NCBI GenBank assembly: GCA_025359355.1
Contig: JANYGR010000172.1
Coordinates: 1 to 13,717, forward strand
Direction of reading: 5' to 3'
DNA: 13,717 bases
Source of the DNA: Bacteroidota bacterium
GTDB taxonomy: Bacteria > Bacteroidota > Bacteroidia > B-17B0 > Aurantibacillaceae
A model generated the notes under the pieces. That model worked only from the letters and a program-made list of their open reading frames with translations. It did not search any database and had not been told where the DNA came from. Every line of letters starts with the position of its first letter. Position 1 is the first letter of the stretch. The translations under genes and the position numbers were made by a program. Shown here one piece after another: positions 1 through 7,554 of the stretch.

Positions 1-1
1 T

Positions 2-2710
2 AAAGATAAATTGGTTCAAATCGTAAAAGATCAAGCTAATAAAAACTTAAATGCGAAAGTGGATTTTGGAGCGTTTGATTTGACCTTGTTTAGCTCGTTT
101 CCAGACTTTAGATTTAAAATACAAAATGTAAGTGTGATTAATGTTGCTCCTTTTGCAGGTGATACCTTAGCTTACATCAAACAATTGTCTTTTGATTTGA
201 ATATTAAATCGGTAATTAGTGGCGGACCTTATCAAATTAATTCAGTAACGATTGATGATTCAAAGATCAATGCCATTGTAATGCATGATGGAAAAGCGAA
301 TTGGGATATTACTAAACCAAGCACTGATACTTCCAAAGTAGCTGCATCTACTGAGCCAACTAAGTTTAATGTGAAATTAAAATCATTAAAAATAAATCAT
401 TCGGATATTACCTATAATGATATGAAAGGTAATATGAGTGCTGCATTAAAAGATTTAAATTATACCTTGAGTGGAGATTTTACACAAGATAATTTTATAT
501 TAAGTAATTTGTTGGAAATTGCCGAAACGACTGTTAATTCAGGTGGAGTAGGGTATTTAACAAAAGCGAAAGTTGTCTTTAAAGCGGATATTGATATGAA
601 TATGCCAAATATGAAATTTACATTTAAAGAAAATGAATTAAGCTTAAATGAATTAGGTTTTTCGTTTGATGGATTTATTGAAATGCCAAAAGACGATATT
701 GGAATGGATTTGAAATTTGCAGCGAAGCAAACCGAATTCAAATCTATTTTATCATTAATACCTAGTGTATACTCTAAAGATTTTGCGAGTGTAAAAACAG
801 AAGGTAAATTAAAATTAGATGGTTTTGCTAAAGGTACTATGCATAGCGAAAAAGACAGTACTAAAAACACGTATCCATCATTTGAAGTGAATTTAGCTAT
901 TGCCAATGCGATGTTCAAATACCCTTCTTTACCAAAATCAGTGAATGATATTAACATTGATGTGCACGTAGAAAATAAACAAAATTATTTAGATGCCACC
1001 GTTATTGATGTCAATAAATTTCATTTGAATATGGCTGGTAATCCAATAGATATGTGGGCTCACGTTAAAACACCTATTAGCGATCCTGCAGTAAGTGCAG
1101 AAATAAAGGGTATTGTGGATTTAGTATCAGTGAAAGAATTCATCCCTTTAGAAAAAGGTGATGCGATGAGTGGCATTGTTAAAGCTGATATTAGCGCAGC
1201 TGGTCGTATGAGTAGCTTAGAAAGAAAAGAATACGATAAATTCAAATTAGCAGGAACTTTAGAAGTTGATAAAATGAATTATAAAACATCAACGCTTCCT
1301 TACAAAGTATTATTAAATGTGATGAAATTAAATTTCACTAATCAGTTTGTGGAATTAACAGCTTTCGATGCTTTAATGGGTAAATCTGATATTAAAGCTC
1401 AAGGTAAGATTGATAATTTTATGCAATACATTTTCAAAGATTCATTAATAGTAGGTAATTTTAATATGCAATCTAATTTATTAGATATTAATGAATTGAT
1501 GTCTTCTTCTTCAGGTACAGCCTCTGCAACACCTGCTAAAACAGATACATCAGCAGCAAGTATAGCAGAAGTCCCAGGCAATATTGATTTTGTATTAAAT
1601 ACTAATTTCGCTAAAGTATTATATGATAATTTACAATTAGATAATATGGCAGGAAATATTGTGGTTCGTAAGAAAAAGTTAGATATAACTAATTTGAAAT
1701 TGAATACACTTGGTGGTTCGGTATTAATGAGTGGTTATTACGAAACTACTAATCCTAAGAAGCCAACCGTGAGTATGAATTTTAAAGTAGATAATTTTGA
1801 TATTCAAAAAACATTTACTGCTTTTAATACAGTTCAAAAATTAGCGCCTATAGGGAAATACGCACAAGGTATGTTTACAGCGACTCTTGAAAACTTTAAA
1901 GCAGATCTTGACACCAAGATGGAGCCTATTTTATCGACTTTACATGGTAATGGTGTATTCAAAACAAATAGTGTTTCTGTTGGCGGCTTTCCAGCATTTG
2001 TTAAGTTAGGAGAAGCTTTAAAAATTGAACAACTTAAAACATTAACCATACAAAATGTGCTTGCCGAATATGAATTTAAAGACGGCAGAGTTAATTTACG
2101 TAATCCTGTGAAAGTAAAGGTAAATAAAATAGATGCTGAAATTACTGGTTCTACGGGCTTTGATCAAACAATAGATTATAATTGGAAACTCGATGTGCCT
2201 ACAGAAATGTTTGGTTCACAAGCAAACTCAGTAGTTTCAGGATTATTGGGGCAAGCTAGTTCAGCCGTTGGAACTAATATCAGTATGCCTAAAAACATAA
2301 AAGTAAATGTTGGTTTTGGAGGAACGGTGATGAAGCCGACAATTAAAACAGGAATGAAAAATGGAGGCGCTGTATCCACAATTAAAGATCAATTAGTAAA
2401 TACAGTAAAAGATAAAGCGAACGAAGAAGCTCAAAAAATATTAGCAGATGCGCAAGCGCAAGTTGATAAAATAAAAGCAGAAACTCAAGCTACAGTGGAT
2501 AAGCTAAAAGCGGATGGATATGCTCAAGCAGATCAATTAGTGGAACAAGCAGGCAATCCAATTGCTAAAATAGCAGCTAAAAAAGCGGCAGAATTAGCTA
2601 AAAAGGAAGTCGATAAAAAAGCACAAAAAGTGTTAGATGATTCGGATGCTCGTTGTAATAAAATACTAGATGACGCGAAAGTTAAAAGTGCCGCAGCAGC
2701 AGGAAAGTAA
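2..2710 (+). CDS. AsmA-family envelope protein, 5' end outside window
   Basis: Large AsmA-like protein, expected to sit in the inner membrane with a long periplasmic part. AsmA relatives are linked to outer-membrane assembly and phospholipid transport. The reading frame is open to the window edge (codons from position 2 read KDKLVQIVKDQ), so the TTG at 11 is not the start; an N-terminal membrane anchor typical of the family is probably just upstream. Family features seen are the early VDFGAFDLTLFSSFPDFRF segment with its amphipathic strands, long repeated beta-strand stretches, and an AsmA C-terminal region near 1930-2220 (GNGVFKTNSVSVGGFPAF, then EYEFKDGRVNLRNPVKVKV). The last ~100 residues (about 2380-2710) are an Ala/Lys/Asp/Glu-rich helix with an 11-residue periodicity, unlike the beta-rich body. 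A strong terminator follows, so transcription likely ends here. Family assignment is firm; the exact substrate or role is not known. Confidence 0.88.
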   Translation, partial: KDKLVQIVKDQANKNLNAKVDFGAFDLTLFSSFPDFRFKIQNVSVINVAPFAGDTLAYIKQLSFDLNIKSVISGGPYQINSVTIDDSKINAIVMHDGKANWDITKPSTDTSKVAASTEPTKFNVKLKSLKINHSDITYNDMKGNMSAALKDLNYTLSGDFTQDNFILSNLLEIAETTVNSGGVGYLTKAKVVFKADIDMNMPNMKFTFKENELSLNELGFSFDGFIEMPKDDIGMDLKFAAKQTEFKSILSLIPSVYSKDFASVKTEGKLKLDGFAKGTMHSEKDSTKNTYPSFEVNLAIANAMFKYPSLPKSVNDINIDVHVENKQNYLDATVIDVNKFHLNMAGNPIDMWAHVKTPISDPAVSAEIKGIVDLVSVKEFIPLEKGDAMSGIVKADISAAGRMSSLERKEYDKFKLAGTLEVDKMNYKTSTLPYKVLLNVMKLNFTNQFVELTAFDALMGKSDIKAQGKIDNFMQYIFKDSLIVGNFNMQSNLLDINELMSSSSGTASATPAKTDTSAASIAEVPGNIDFVLNTNFAKVLYDNLQLDNMAGNIVVRKKKLDITNLKLNTLGGSVLMSGYYETTNPKKPTVSMNFKVDNFDIQKTFTAFNTVQKLAPIGKYAQGMFTATLENFKADLDTKMEPILSTLHGNGVFKTNSVSVGGFPAFVKLGEALKIEQLKTLTIQNVLAEYEFKDGRVNLRNPVKVKVNKIDAEITGSTGFDQTIDYNWKLDVPTEMFGSQANSVVSGLLGQASSAVGTNISMPKNIKVNVGFGGTVMKPTIKTGMKNGGAVSTIKDQLVNTVKDKANEEAQKILADAQAQVDKIKAETQATVDKLKADGYAQADQLVEQAGNPIAKIAAKKAAELAKKEVDKKAQKVLDDSDARCNKILDDAKVKSAAAAGK

Positions 2711-2729
2711 GTTATAATGTGATCATTTT

Positions 2730-2768
2730 AAACACCCATTAGGTTTTAAAACCTAATGGGTGTTTTTT
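2730..2768 (+). terminator. Intrinsic terminator, perfect 36-bp palindrome
   Basis: A perfect inverted repeat runs from 2730 to 2765. The arm 2731-2747 (AACACCCATTAGGTTTT) is exactly complementary to 2748-2764, and a run of six T follows the stem at 2763-2768. It starts 19 nt after the stop codon of the AsmA-like gene and separates it from the exported-protein cluster. A real hairpin would leave a few central A/T bases unpaired. The CATTAGGT/ACCTAATG core resembles terminator hairpins I recall from other Bacteroidota genomes; that point is memory, not a search. The A-tract at 2774-2779 is weak support for function on the other strand. Confidence 0.9.
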
Positions 2769-2784
2769 ATTTAAAAAAATGTTC

Positions 2785-2792
2785 TAACTTTA
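2785..2792 (+). promoter_or_regulatory. Possible Bacteroidota -7 element (7 of 8 match)
   Basis: TAACTTTA lies 21 nt before the ATG of the GH75-like lipoprotein gene and differs from the consensus TAnnTTTG only at the last base. No convincing TTG -33 element sits 17-19 nt upstream, where the terminator T-run lies. A promoter is needed somewhere here because the upstream terminator is strong, but this exact site is a weak call. Confidence 0.25.
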
Positions 2793-2813
2793 TATTATAA
2801 CTATTTTTAAACG

Positions 2814-3647
2814 ATGAAGAACTATATATTCTTAACCTTATCCGTGTTTATTACCCTCAGTTTTTTTTCCTGTAAAAAAACGGATATGAGTTCAGAAGAA
2901 GCTACTAGTCAGGTATCTGGTAATAAAACAGGCGCTATAACAGTAGTGAGTTATTCTAATTGTCCTACTCCAGTTAATTGCGGTATTACATCACTTACTA
3001 CCATTCAAACGTTTAATGTATATAAGCATACAACATCTGGTTATATATTATATAAAGCTAAAATGGCCATTGACGCTGATGGTAGCCCGCGAGCTTATGG
3101 GCCAAGTAATTCTGGATTAGATTACACTGCTAATGCCGGTAGTACTGGTAATTGGTGGGGAGTTGTAGCAGATGCTACTGGAACTAATCCTATCATACAA
3201 GGCGCTTCAGATCCTTATCCAGGCATGTATGTATCAACAACATCCTTAGTTAATTCGGCCTATGCATCAACAAATCCTTTACGTTATGTAGATTCCGAAA
3301 ATGTACCATTTTTTGTATTGCCTTCTGCGATCACCACATCAAATGGGATACATTTGGGTGATATTGGTTTTGTATATAATACATCAACACATAAGGGTTG
3401 TTACGCTGTGTTTGCTGATGGTGGTCCCGCAGGTAGTTTGGGCGAAGGGTCTATTTATTTAGCAAATCAAATTGGCATTAACTCAAATCCTAAAACGGGA
3501 GGAACATCTTCTGGCATTATTGATTATTTTATTTTTCCCGGCTCAGGTGCTGGACAAGGCACTATACCAACTATTTCACAAATTAATAATATAGGTATGG
3601 CTAAAATGAAAAAAGTAGGCGGTTTAGAAATGGCGACTTGTTTATAA
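2814..3647 (+). CDS. Lipoprotein, GH75-type (fungal-type) chitosanase
   Basis: A 277-residue probable surface or periplasmic lipoprotein. Residues 1-20 are a lipoprotein signal ending in LSFFSC, with Cys20 as the lipidated residue. Residues about 78-245 match, from memory, the glycoside hydrolase family 75 chitosanase pattern: YKAKMAIDADGSPRAY (80-95), GLDYTANAG then NWWGV (101-116), PGMYVSTTSL (136-145), RYVDS and PFFVLP (157-170), GDIGFVYN (182-189), ADGGPAGSLGEGSIYLA (201-217) and YFIFPGSG (238-245). Asp202 and Glu211 sit where the family's two essential acids lie. GH75 enzymes cut beta-1,4 links in chitosan (partly deacetylated chitin). Cys50, Cys56, Cys196 and Cys276 could form disulfides. 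It is first of three closely spaced exported-protein genes. The family call is by motif recognition only; activity and substrate are inferred. Confidence 0.75.
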   Translation: MKNYIFLTLSVFITLSFFSCKKTDMSSEEATSQVSGNKTGAITVVSYSNCPTPVNCGITSLTTIQTFNVYKHTTSGYILYKAKMAIDADGSPRAYGPSNSGLDYTANAGSTGNWWGVVADATGTNPIIQGASDPYPGMYVSTTSLVNSAYASTNPLRYVDSENVPFFVLPSAITTSNGIHLGDIGFVYNTSTHKGCYAVFADGGPAGSLGEGSIYLANQIGINSNPKTGGTSSGIIDYFIFPGSGAGQGTIPTISQINNIGMAKMKKVGGLEMATCL

Positions 3648-3657
3648 TAAGAAGAAT

Positions 3658-4662
3658 ATGATGAAACGTAACGCCTATATCTTCTGTTTAGTTTTAGTGA
3701 TTTGTTTTGAATCTATTTCCTCTCAAACTAAACAACTAACTCCCTCTTCTTATATTGTAAATTCAATGTTTATGGGAGTTAATACTCAAAATAAACAAAT
3801 AGCAACCACAGCTATTGATACAATCAAGCCCCCATCTTTTGCAGCGAGTTGTTATACTACCAGTCCTTCAACAGCATTAGTATTATATTATGCTGATGTG
3901 AAAACGCCGCACGATTCGGGTTATGTATCTGGGACTAACGTGTACGGTGATTTAGAAAAAGCCCAACACTTTGTAAACTCTACTACAACCACACTTACAG
4001 GATGCGCTGTTAAACTACATCGTGCATTTTCGAGTACCAGTACTTTAATAGGAACTCAGGTAAAATTATACAGCTACTCTGGAACAACACCAAGTACCGT
4101 TGTGATAGCTGCCAGTAATTTAGTACCCCAAAATACCATTAATAATAATGGATTAACGGTATTTAGTTTTTCTACGCCTATTGTTGTTTCTGCCGATTAT
4201 GTGATGTCTGTTTTATTACCAAACCATGCAGGAGATACAACTGCAATATTCAGTACACTTACTTCTTGTAATTCGGGGCAATCACTATCGTGGGAAAGAG
4301 CCTCAGACAATTCGTGGGGCACCATACATACAAATTGGAATTTTAGCACCACTCAGAATATTGATTTAGCTATTTTTCCTTTAAAGCAGATTATTATAAC
4401 AACTGATATTTTAGAAATTAAAAAAGATATACCTTACTCCCTGATGCCTAATCCTGCGCATGAGTGGTTCTCTATAATAAAAAATGCTAATAGCGAAAAG
4501 CCCGTCAATGCAAGAATAACAAATATTACAGGCGAAGTGGTCTCAGACGTTATACTAACTCCGAATTCACAGATTGATTGTGGGCAGTGGAAAAATGGAA
4601 TTTATTTTATTCACTTTAACGATGAAAGTGACAGTTTTAATCTTAAATTTATAAAACAATAA
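3658..4662 (+). CDS. Secreted protein with T9SS type A sorting domain
   Basis: A 334-residue secreted protein. Residues 1-22 are a Sec signal peptide, with likely cleavage before Gln23. The C-terminal ~83 residues (252-334) form a T9SS sorting domain: LMPNPAHEWFSI at 262-273, a central ITNITGEVV strand, then WKNGIYFIHF and a final LKFIKQ. The protein would therefore cross the outer membrane by T9SS and be released or attached to the surface. The middle (about 87-240, including SGYVSGTNVYGDLEKAQHF) is a Ser/Thr-rich beta-strand domain seen in other Bacteroidota secreted proteins, with no catalytic motif I recognise. Two ATGs are adjacent (3658 and 3661); the first is used here. The gene lies 10 nt after the chitosanase-like gene, suggesting co-transcription and perhaps a polysaccharide-binding role, which is inference. 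Confidence 0.8.
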   Translation: MMKRNAYIFCLVLVICFESISSQTKQLTPSSYIVNSMFMGVNTQNKQIATTAIDTIKPPSFAASCYTTSPSTALVLYYADVKTPHDSGYVSGTNVYGDLEKAQHFVNSTTTTLTGCAVKLHRAFSSTSTLIGTQVKLYSYSGTTPSTVVIAASNLVPQNTINNNGLTVFSFSTPIVVSADYVMSVLLPNHAGDTTAIFSTLTSCNSGQSLSWERASDNSWGTIHTNWNFSTTQNIDLAIFPLKQIIITTDILEIKKDIPYSLMPNPAHEWFSIIKNANSEKPVNARITNITGEVVSDVILTPNSQIDCGQWKNGIYFIHFNDESDSFNLKFIKQ

Positions 4663-4682
4663 CTCAATAAAAGACACTAACA

Positions 4683-5237
4683 ATGACACGTATAATAGTT
4701 ATTATATCATTAATTTTTTGTGCATTTGCTTTTAAATCAAACGGAGATGACAAGCAAATTGATGGTTATAAAAGCCTAATTGATAAGCAATTTGAGCATA
4801 ATGAGTTGGAAGTTAAAAATATAGATCATAAATCCATTCTATGCGGAAGCATTAAAGGTTATTATGCTTACAAAAAACTAGTACTCATAAAAACCTGTAA
4901 TAATGCGGAGTATGGCTTTCATTCGTATGATTTTTATGTTAAAAACGACTCATTACTTTTAGTATGTGAACAACAACGAGACATACAAATTCCGGTTAAA
5001 CAAGAAGACTTTGATGCTTATGTCAAAAAACACACTGATAAAAAAGGAAATACGGATATGTCAAAATTACCATTGTCGATATGTGATGACAATTTATTTT
5101 ACATGAGTAATAACAACATCGCGGAGGCTAAGTTGAAACAATTTAATAAGCCAAAAACAGCGATAAAAGACGACATTGCTCAAAAAAATAAAATGATTAC
5201 AGCGCTTTACAATGCAGCTACAAAAGAGTTGAATTAA
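4683..5237 (+). CDS. Small exported protein, unknown function
   Basis: A 184-residue protein whose first ~17 residues (MTRIIVIISLIFCAFAF) form a hydrophobic export signal. No conserved domain is recognised. The mature part is Lys/Asp/Asn-rich with three Cys (residues 54, 72 and 95) in the first half and one (134) in a SICDDNLFYMSNNN segment, so disulfides are possible. The gene lies 20 nt after the T9SS-sorted protein gene on the same strand and is probably the last gene of that exported-protein cluster. It converges with mtgA across an 84-nt gap in which I see no convincing terminator hairpin. The CDS is secure on length, signal peptide and spacing; the function is unknown. Confidence 0.7.
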   Translation: MTRIIVIISLIFCAFAFKSNGDDKQIDGYKSLIDKQFEHNELEVKNIDHKSILCGSIKGYYAYKKLVLIKTCNNAEYGFHSYDFYVKNDSLLLVCEQQRDIQIPVKQEDFDAYVKKHTDKKGNTDMSKLPLSICDDNLFYMSNNNIAEAKLKQFNKPKTAIKDDIAQKNKMITALYNAATKELN

Positions 5238-5321
5238 TTAGATCCTTATTTTTTATAAGTAAAAGAAAATAAAAAATGAATTCAGCTGTTTTCGTTAAAG
5301 TTTTAATTAATAAAATTCGTT

Positions 5322-6062
5322 TTATTTCTTTTTCTTTGATTTAGGCTCATCCGTCTCATCATTATAAGTATCATAATCCAATTGGTTGCCCCAGAAATTC
5401 ATTTGCTGTTGTATCCAAGCTTTTCGCTTAGAAATATAACCATTAGCAGGCGATGCTTTCAAATGTAATGGATTCGGCAGAATAGCAGCAATTGCTGATG
5501 CTTCGTCTTTATTAAGTTTTTTAGCAGATTTATGAAACCAAAATTGAGCGGCAGCTTCGGCACCGTAAATACCATTACCCATTTCAATGCTGTTTAAGTA
5601 AACCTCCATAATACGTTCCTTGCTCCAAAATACCTCTATTAATAGGGTAAAATAAGCCTCAAAAGCTTTTCTCACATAACTTCTGCCTTGCCATAAAAAC
5701 ACATTTTTAGCGGTTTGTTGCGTAATGGTACTTCCACCTCTGAAACGTTTTCCTTTTTCATTTTCGTCCATGGCTTTTTTGATAGCGCCCATATCAAAAC
5801 CAAAATGTTTCAAATAATTTTGATCTTCGCTACAAACCACTGCTAATTGTAGCTTTGGTGAAATATCCTCTAAGCGAACCCAATCATGTTTCATCACCAC
5901 GCCTTTGCCATCGCCCAATTGTTCAACATCTCTGATGATCATTAAAGGTGTAATAGGCACTGGTAGCCATCTGTAGATGATAACAGATAGGATAGATATA
6001 ATGAAAAACGCAACACACGTTTTCCAAATAATGGTCCATAGTTTTGATAATACTTTTTTCAT
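5322..6062 (-). CDS. mtgA: Monofunctional peptidoglycan glycosyltransferase
   Basis: Polymerises lipid II into glycan strands on the periplasmic face of the inner membrane (GT51 family, no transpeptidase domain). The protein has 246 residues, close to the E. coli MtgA length. A membrane helix lies at about 14-32. The GT51 motifs are in order: SEDQNYLKHFGFD (78-90) with catalytic Glu79, RGGSTITQQTAKNVFL (108-123), RKAFEAYFTLLIE (131-143), KERIMEVYLNSIEMGNGIYG (148-167) with conserved Glu153, and EASAIAAILPNP (187-198). The C-terminus ends in a short Asp/Glu stretch followed by Lys residues and is not part of the fold. The start is the ATG at 6060-6062. No clear -7 element is visible upstream on this strand. 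It is divergent from the thioredoxin-like gene and convergent with the small exported-protein gene. Confidence 0.93.
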   Translation of the reverse strand: MKKVLSKLWTIIWKTCVAFFIISILSVIIYRWLPVPITPLMIIRDVEQLGDGKGVVMKHDWVRLEDISPKLQLAVVCSEDQNYLKHFGFDMGAIKKAMDENEKGKRFRGGSTITQQTAKNVFLWQGRSYVRKAFEAYFTLLIEVFWSKERIMEVYLNSIEMGNGIYGAEAAAQFWFHKSAKKLNKDEASAIAAILPNPLHLKASPANGYISKRKAWIQQQMNFWGNQLDYDTYNDETDEPKSKKKK

Positions 6063-6092
6063 TGAAAGGTAAAACTATTGTAAATTTTAAAG

Positions 6093-6100
6093 TAAGTTTG
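6093..6100 (+). promoter_or_regulatory. Bacteroidota -7 element for the TlpA-like gene
   Basis: TAAGTTTG is an exact match to the TAnnTTTG -7 consensus of Bacteroidota sigma factors. It lies 40 nt before the ATG at 6141, giving a 5' leader of about 35 nt. A TTG at 6078-6080 is only 12 nt upstream rather than the usual 17-19, so the -33 element is not well supported. It is placed in the 78-nt divergent gap between mtgA and the TlpA-like gene. Confidence 0.45.
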
Positions 6101-6140
6101 CATCATCCTTATTTTTTAATAACAACAACGATTTCATAAC

Positions 6141-6635
6141 ATGAGTGCTAAAAGAATATATTCCCTGCTTGCTTTTTTTATTGCGTTTTTAATTGGTATG
6201 TATGTGTACAATAAATACCATGTAGCACCTAAAATTGATATTTCTAAATTGGAAATTGTAGACGCAAATGCTCAAAAATTCGACATCAAATCATTAAAAG
6301 GGAAAAAAGTAATCATTAGTTTTTATGCTTCGTGGTGTCCTAATTGCATTGATGAATTGAAGATATTGAATAAAATAAAAAACGATAAGTTAGCCGATAT
6401 TACTGTACTTGCCATTACAGACGAATCTATCGAAAAACTAATTTCTTTTAGAGACAAAAAACAATATCCCTTTACTTTTATGAAATTAACCAAGCCGTTT
6501 AGCGATATCGGCATTGTTTCTATACCTACAGTATATCTCGTTAATACAAATAACGAAATCGTTTATGATAAAGTAGGTTATATCAATTGGGAAGACGAAT
6601 CAACCCTCAGTCATTTAAAGAAATTGATGGAGTAG
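6141..6635 (+). CDS. Membrane-anchored TlpA/ResA-like thioredoxin
   Basis: A 164-residue thiol-disulfide oxidoreductase. Residues about 6-23 are an uncleaved membrane anchor, placing the thioredoxin fold in the periplasm. The active site is ASWCPNC (63-69, Cys66 and Cys69) preceded by KKVIISFY, and the cis-proline loop is VSIPTVYLV (126-134, Pro129). FDIKSLKGKK just before the core is the typical TlpA/ResA lead-in. Such proteins reduce disulfides in exported proteins or apocytochromes. The partner here is not indicated: no cytochrome c or DsbD gene lies nearby. The ATG at 6141 is chosen because the anchor starts directly after it; no Shine-Dalgarno sequence is seen, as usual in this phylum. 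It is probably transcribed alone, from the element at 6093, and is convergent with the next gene. Confidence 0.88.
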   Translation: MSAKRIYSLLAFFIAFLIGMYVYNKYHVAPKIDISKLEIVDANAQKFDIKSLKGKKVIISFYASWCPNCIDELKILNKIKNDKLADITVLAITDESIEKLISFRDKKQYPFTFMKLTKPFSDIGIVSIPTVYLVNTNNEIVYDKVGYINWEDESTLSHLKKLME

Positions 6636-6703
6636 GGTTTTGCGGTTGTGTTTATGCTTTGATATCATTATGCTAGGGTAAATGAGTGTTTTCATTCGAT
6701 TGT

Positions 6704-7294
6704 TTAGCGTCTATACCTTACTATTCTTGAGTGTTTAGGTTTACCATTATGTTTATATTTAATAATTCTTTTTCTGTATATGTAATCCAAAGGCACACAT
6801 GATTTACAATAGATGTAATACTCAACAGTTTTTTTTAATTGCCCTTTATTATTGAAGTAATACCATTTTCCTTCCTTTCCAGGCGCATCATTTAAGATAA
6901 TTGAACTATTGCAAGTGTCAAGACTATAAGTATTGTCATAATGTTCAATTCTTTTTATTTTACTATTAGAATTATAAATTTTTATGTCACCTGTTAAATA
7001 TGGTACATAGCTATTTTGACCAATCATAATAAGTCTGTTCTTATTGTTATAAATTTTAAAATAGTGAATGTCATTATTAACGATAACTAAACTATCCTGA
7101 TGGTTCAGCTTGACTTGGTTGTATGAGTATGAATTGCTTACTCCATAGTTTTGAAACCAAGTATGCATGTAGACCTTAAATTTTACCCCAGATTTATTTT
7201 TATATATTTCTATAGTGTCAATTTGATTTTTATTTGTTTGCCCATGTATCGAAATGGTAAATAATAAACATGATATAAAAAGGGTAGCTCTCAT
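6704..7294 (-). CDS. Small exported hypothetical protein
   Basis: A 196-residue protein starting at the ATG at 7292-7294; a longer frame would need a TTG four codons upstream and would spoil the signal peptide. Residues 1-18 (MRATLFISCLLFTISIHG) are an export signal, with cleavage likely before QTNKNQ. The mature protein is rich in Tyr, Asn, Lys and Ser and looks beta-stranded. The stretch GKEGKWYYFNNKGQLKKTVE resembles one unit of the MORN-like repeat found in Bacteroidota exported proteins, but I see only that one clear unit. The C-terminus is strongly basic (KHNGKPKHSRIVRYRR). Function is unknown. It is divergent from the four-Cys/T9SS-tail gene across a 260-nt gap and convergent with the thioredoxin-like gene. 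Base composition is even more AT-rich than its neighbours. Confidence 0.65.
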   Translation of the reverse strand: MRATLFISCLLFTISIHGQTNKNQIDTIEIYKNKSGVKFKVYMHTWFQNYGVSNSYSYNQVKLNHQDSLVIVNNDIHYFKIYNNKNRLIMIGQNSYVPYLTGDIKIYNSNSKIKRIEHYDNTYSLDTCNSSIILNDAPGKEGKWYYFNNKGQLKKTVEYYIYCKSCVPLDYIYRKRIIKYKHNGKPKHSRIVRYRR

Positions 7295-7554
7295 TTCAAA
7301 TGGCAAGTAACATATGGTATATGTCTTTTTTTAAACTGACATTCAGTATATAAATTTAATTCTTTTTTTTAATAAATTGAGTTTATGGTTTTATAATCAT
7401 TGTTCGATGTATCATTCATTATCCTACCACTTACAAAGTAATTCCCGCCACTTATGATAAAGCAATTTTTAGTGAGAATCAATTGATATAGTTTTATGGA
7501 ATAATAAGAAAAAATTCGTCTTATAACTAAATCCATTAAAATCAATAACTATTT
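7295..7554. other. 260-nt divergent intergenic region
   Basis: This gap separates the starts of two divergent genes and should hold promoters for both. I find no exact TAnnTTTG element on either strand. The nearest on the plus strand is TAGTTTTA at 7489-7496, about 58 nt before the ATG at 7555. No open frame longer than about 16 codons, RNA gene or strong hairpin is seen. Confidence 0.4.

Noticed and set aside
460..957. Long minus-strand open frame inside the AsmA-like gene
   Set aside because: It lies opposite a well-supported coding frame, has no recognisable domain and no promoter; AT-rich antisense shadow.
11..2710. TTG at 11 as the real start of the AsmA-like protein
   Set aside because: The frame is open to the window edge and the expected N-terminal membrane anchor is absent, so the gene starts upstream of the window.
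5238..5321. Terminator between the two convergent genes
   Set aside because: Only short AT-rich inverted stretches (for example CTTAT/ATAAG) are present, with stems too weak to call.
6681..6696. Hairpin AATGA/TCATT between convergent thioredoxin-like and hypothetical genes
   Set aside because: Five base pairs of mostly A/T and no following T-run; not supported as a terminator.
7295..7306. TTG start at 7306 for the minus-strand exported protein
   Set aside because: The ATG at 7292-7294 gives a normal signal peptide; the extra residues MPFE add nothing.
7309..7550. Small ORFs in the divergent intergenic gap
   Set aside because: The longest ATG-led frames I read are about 10-16 codons without conserved features.
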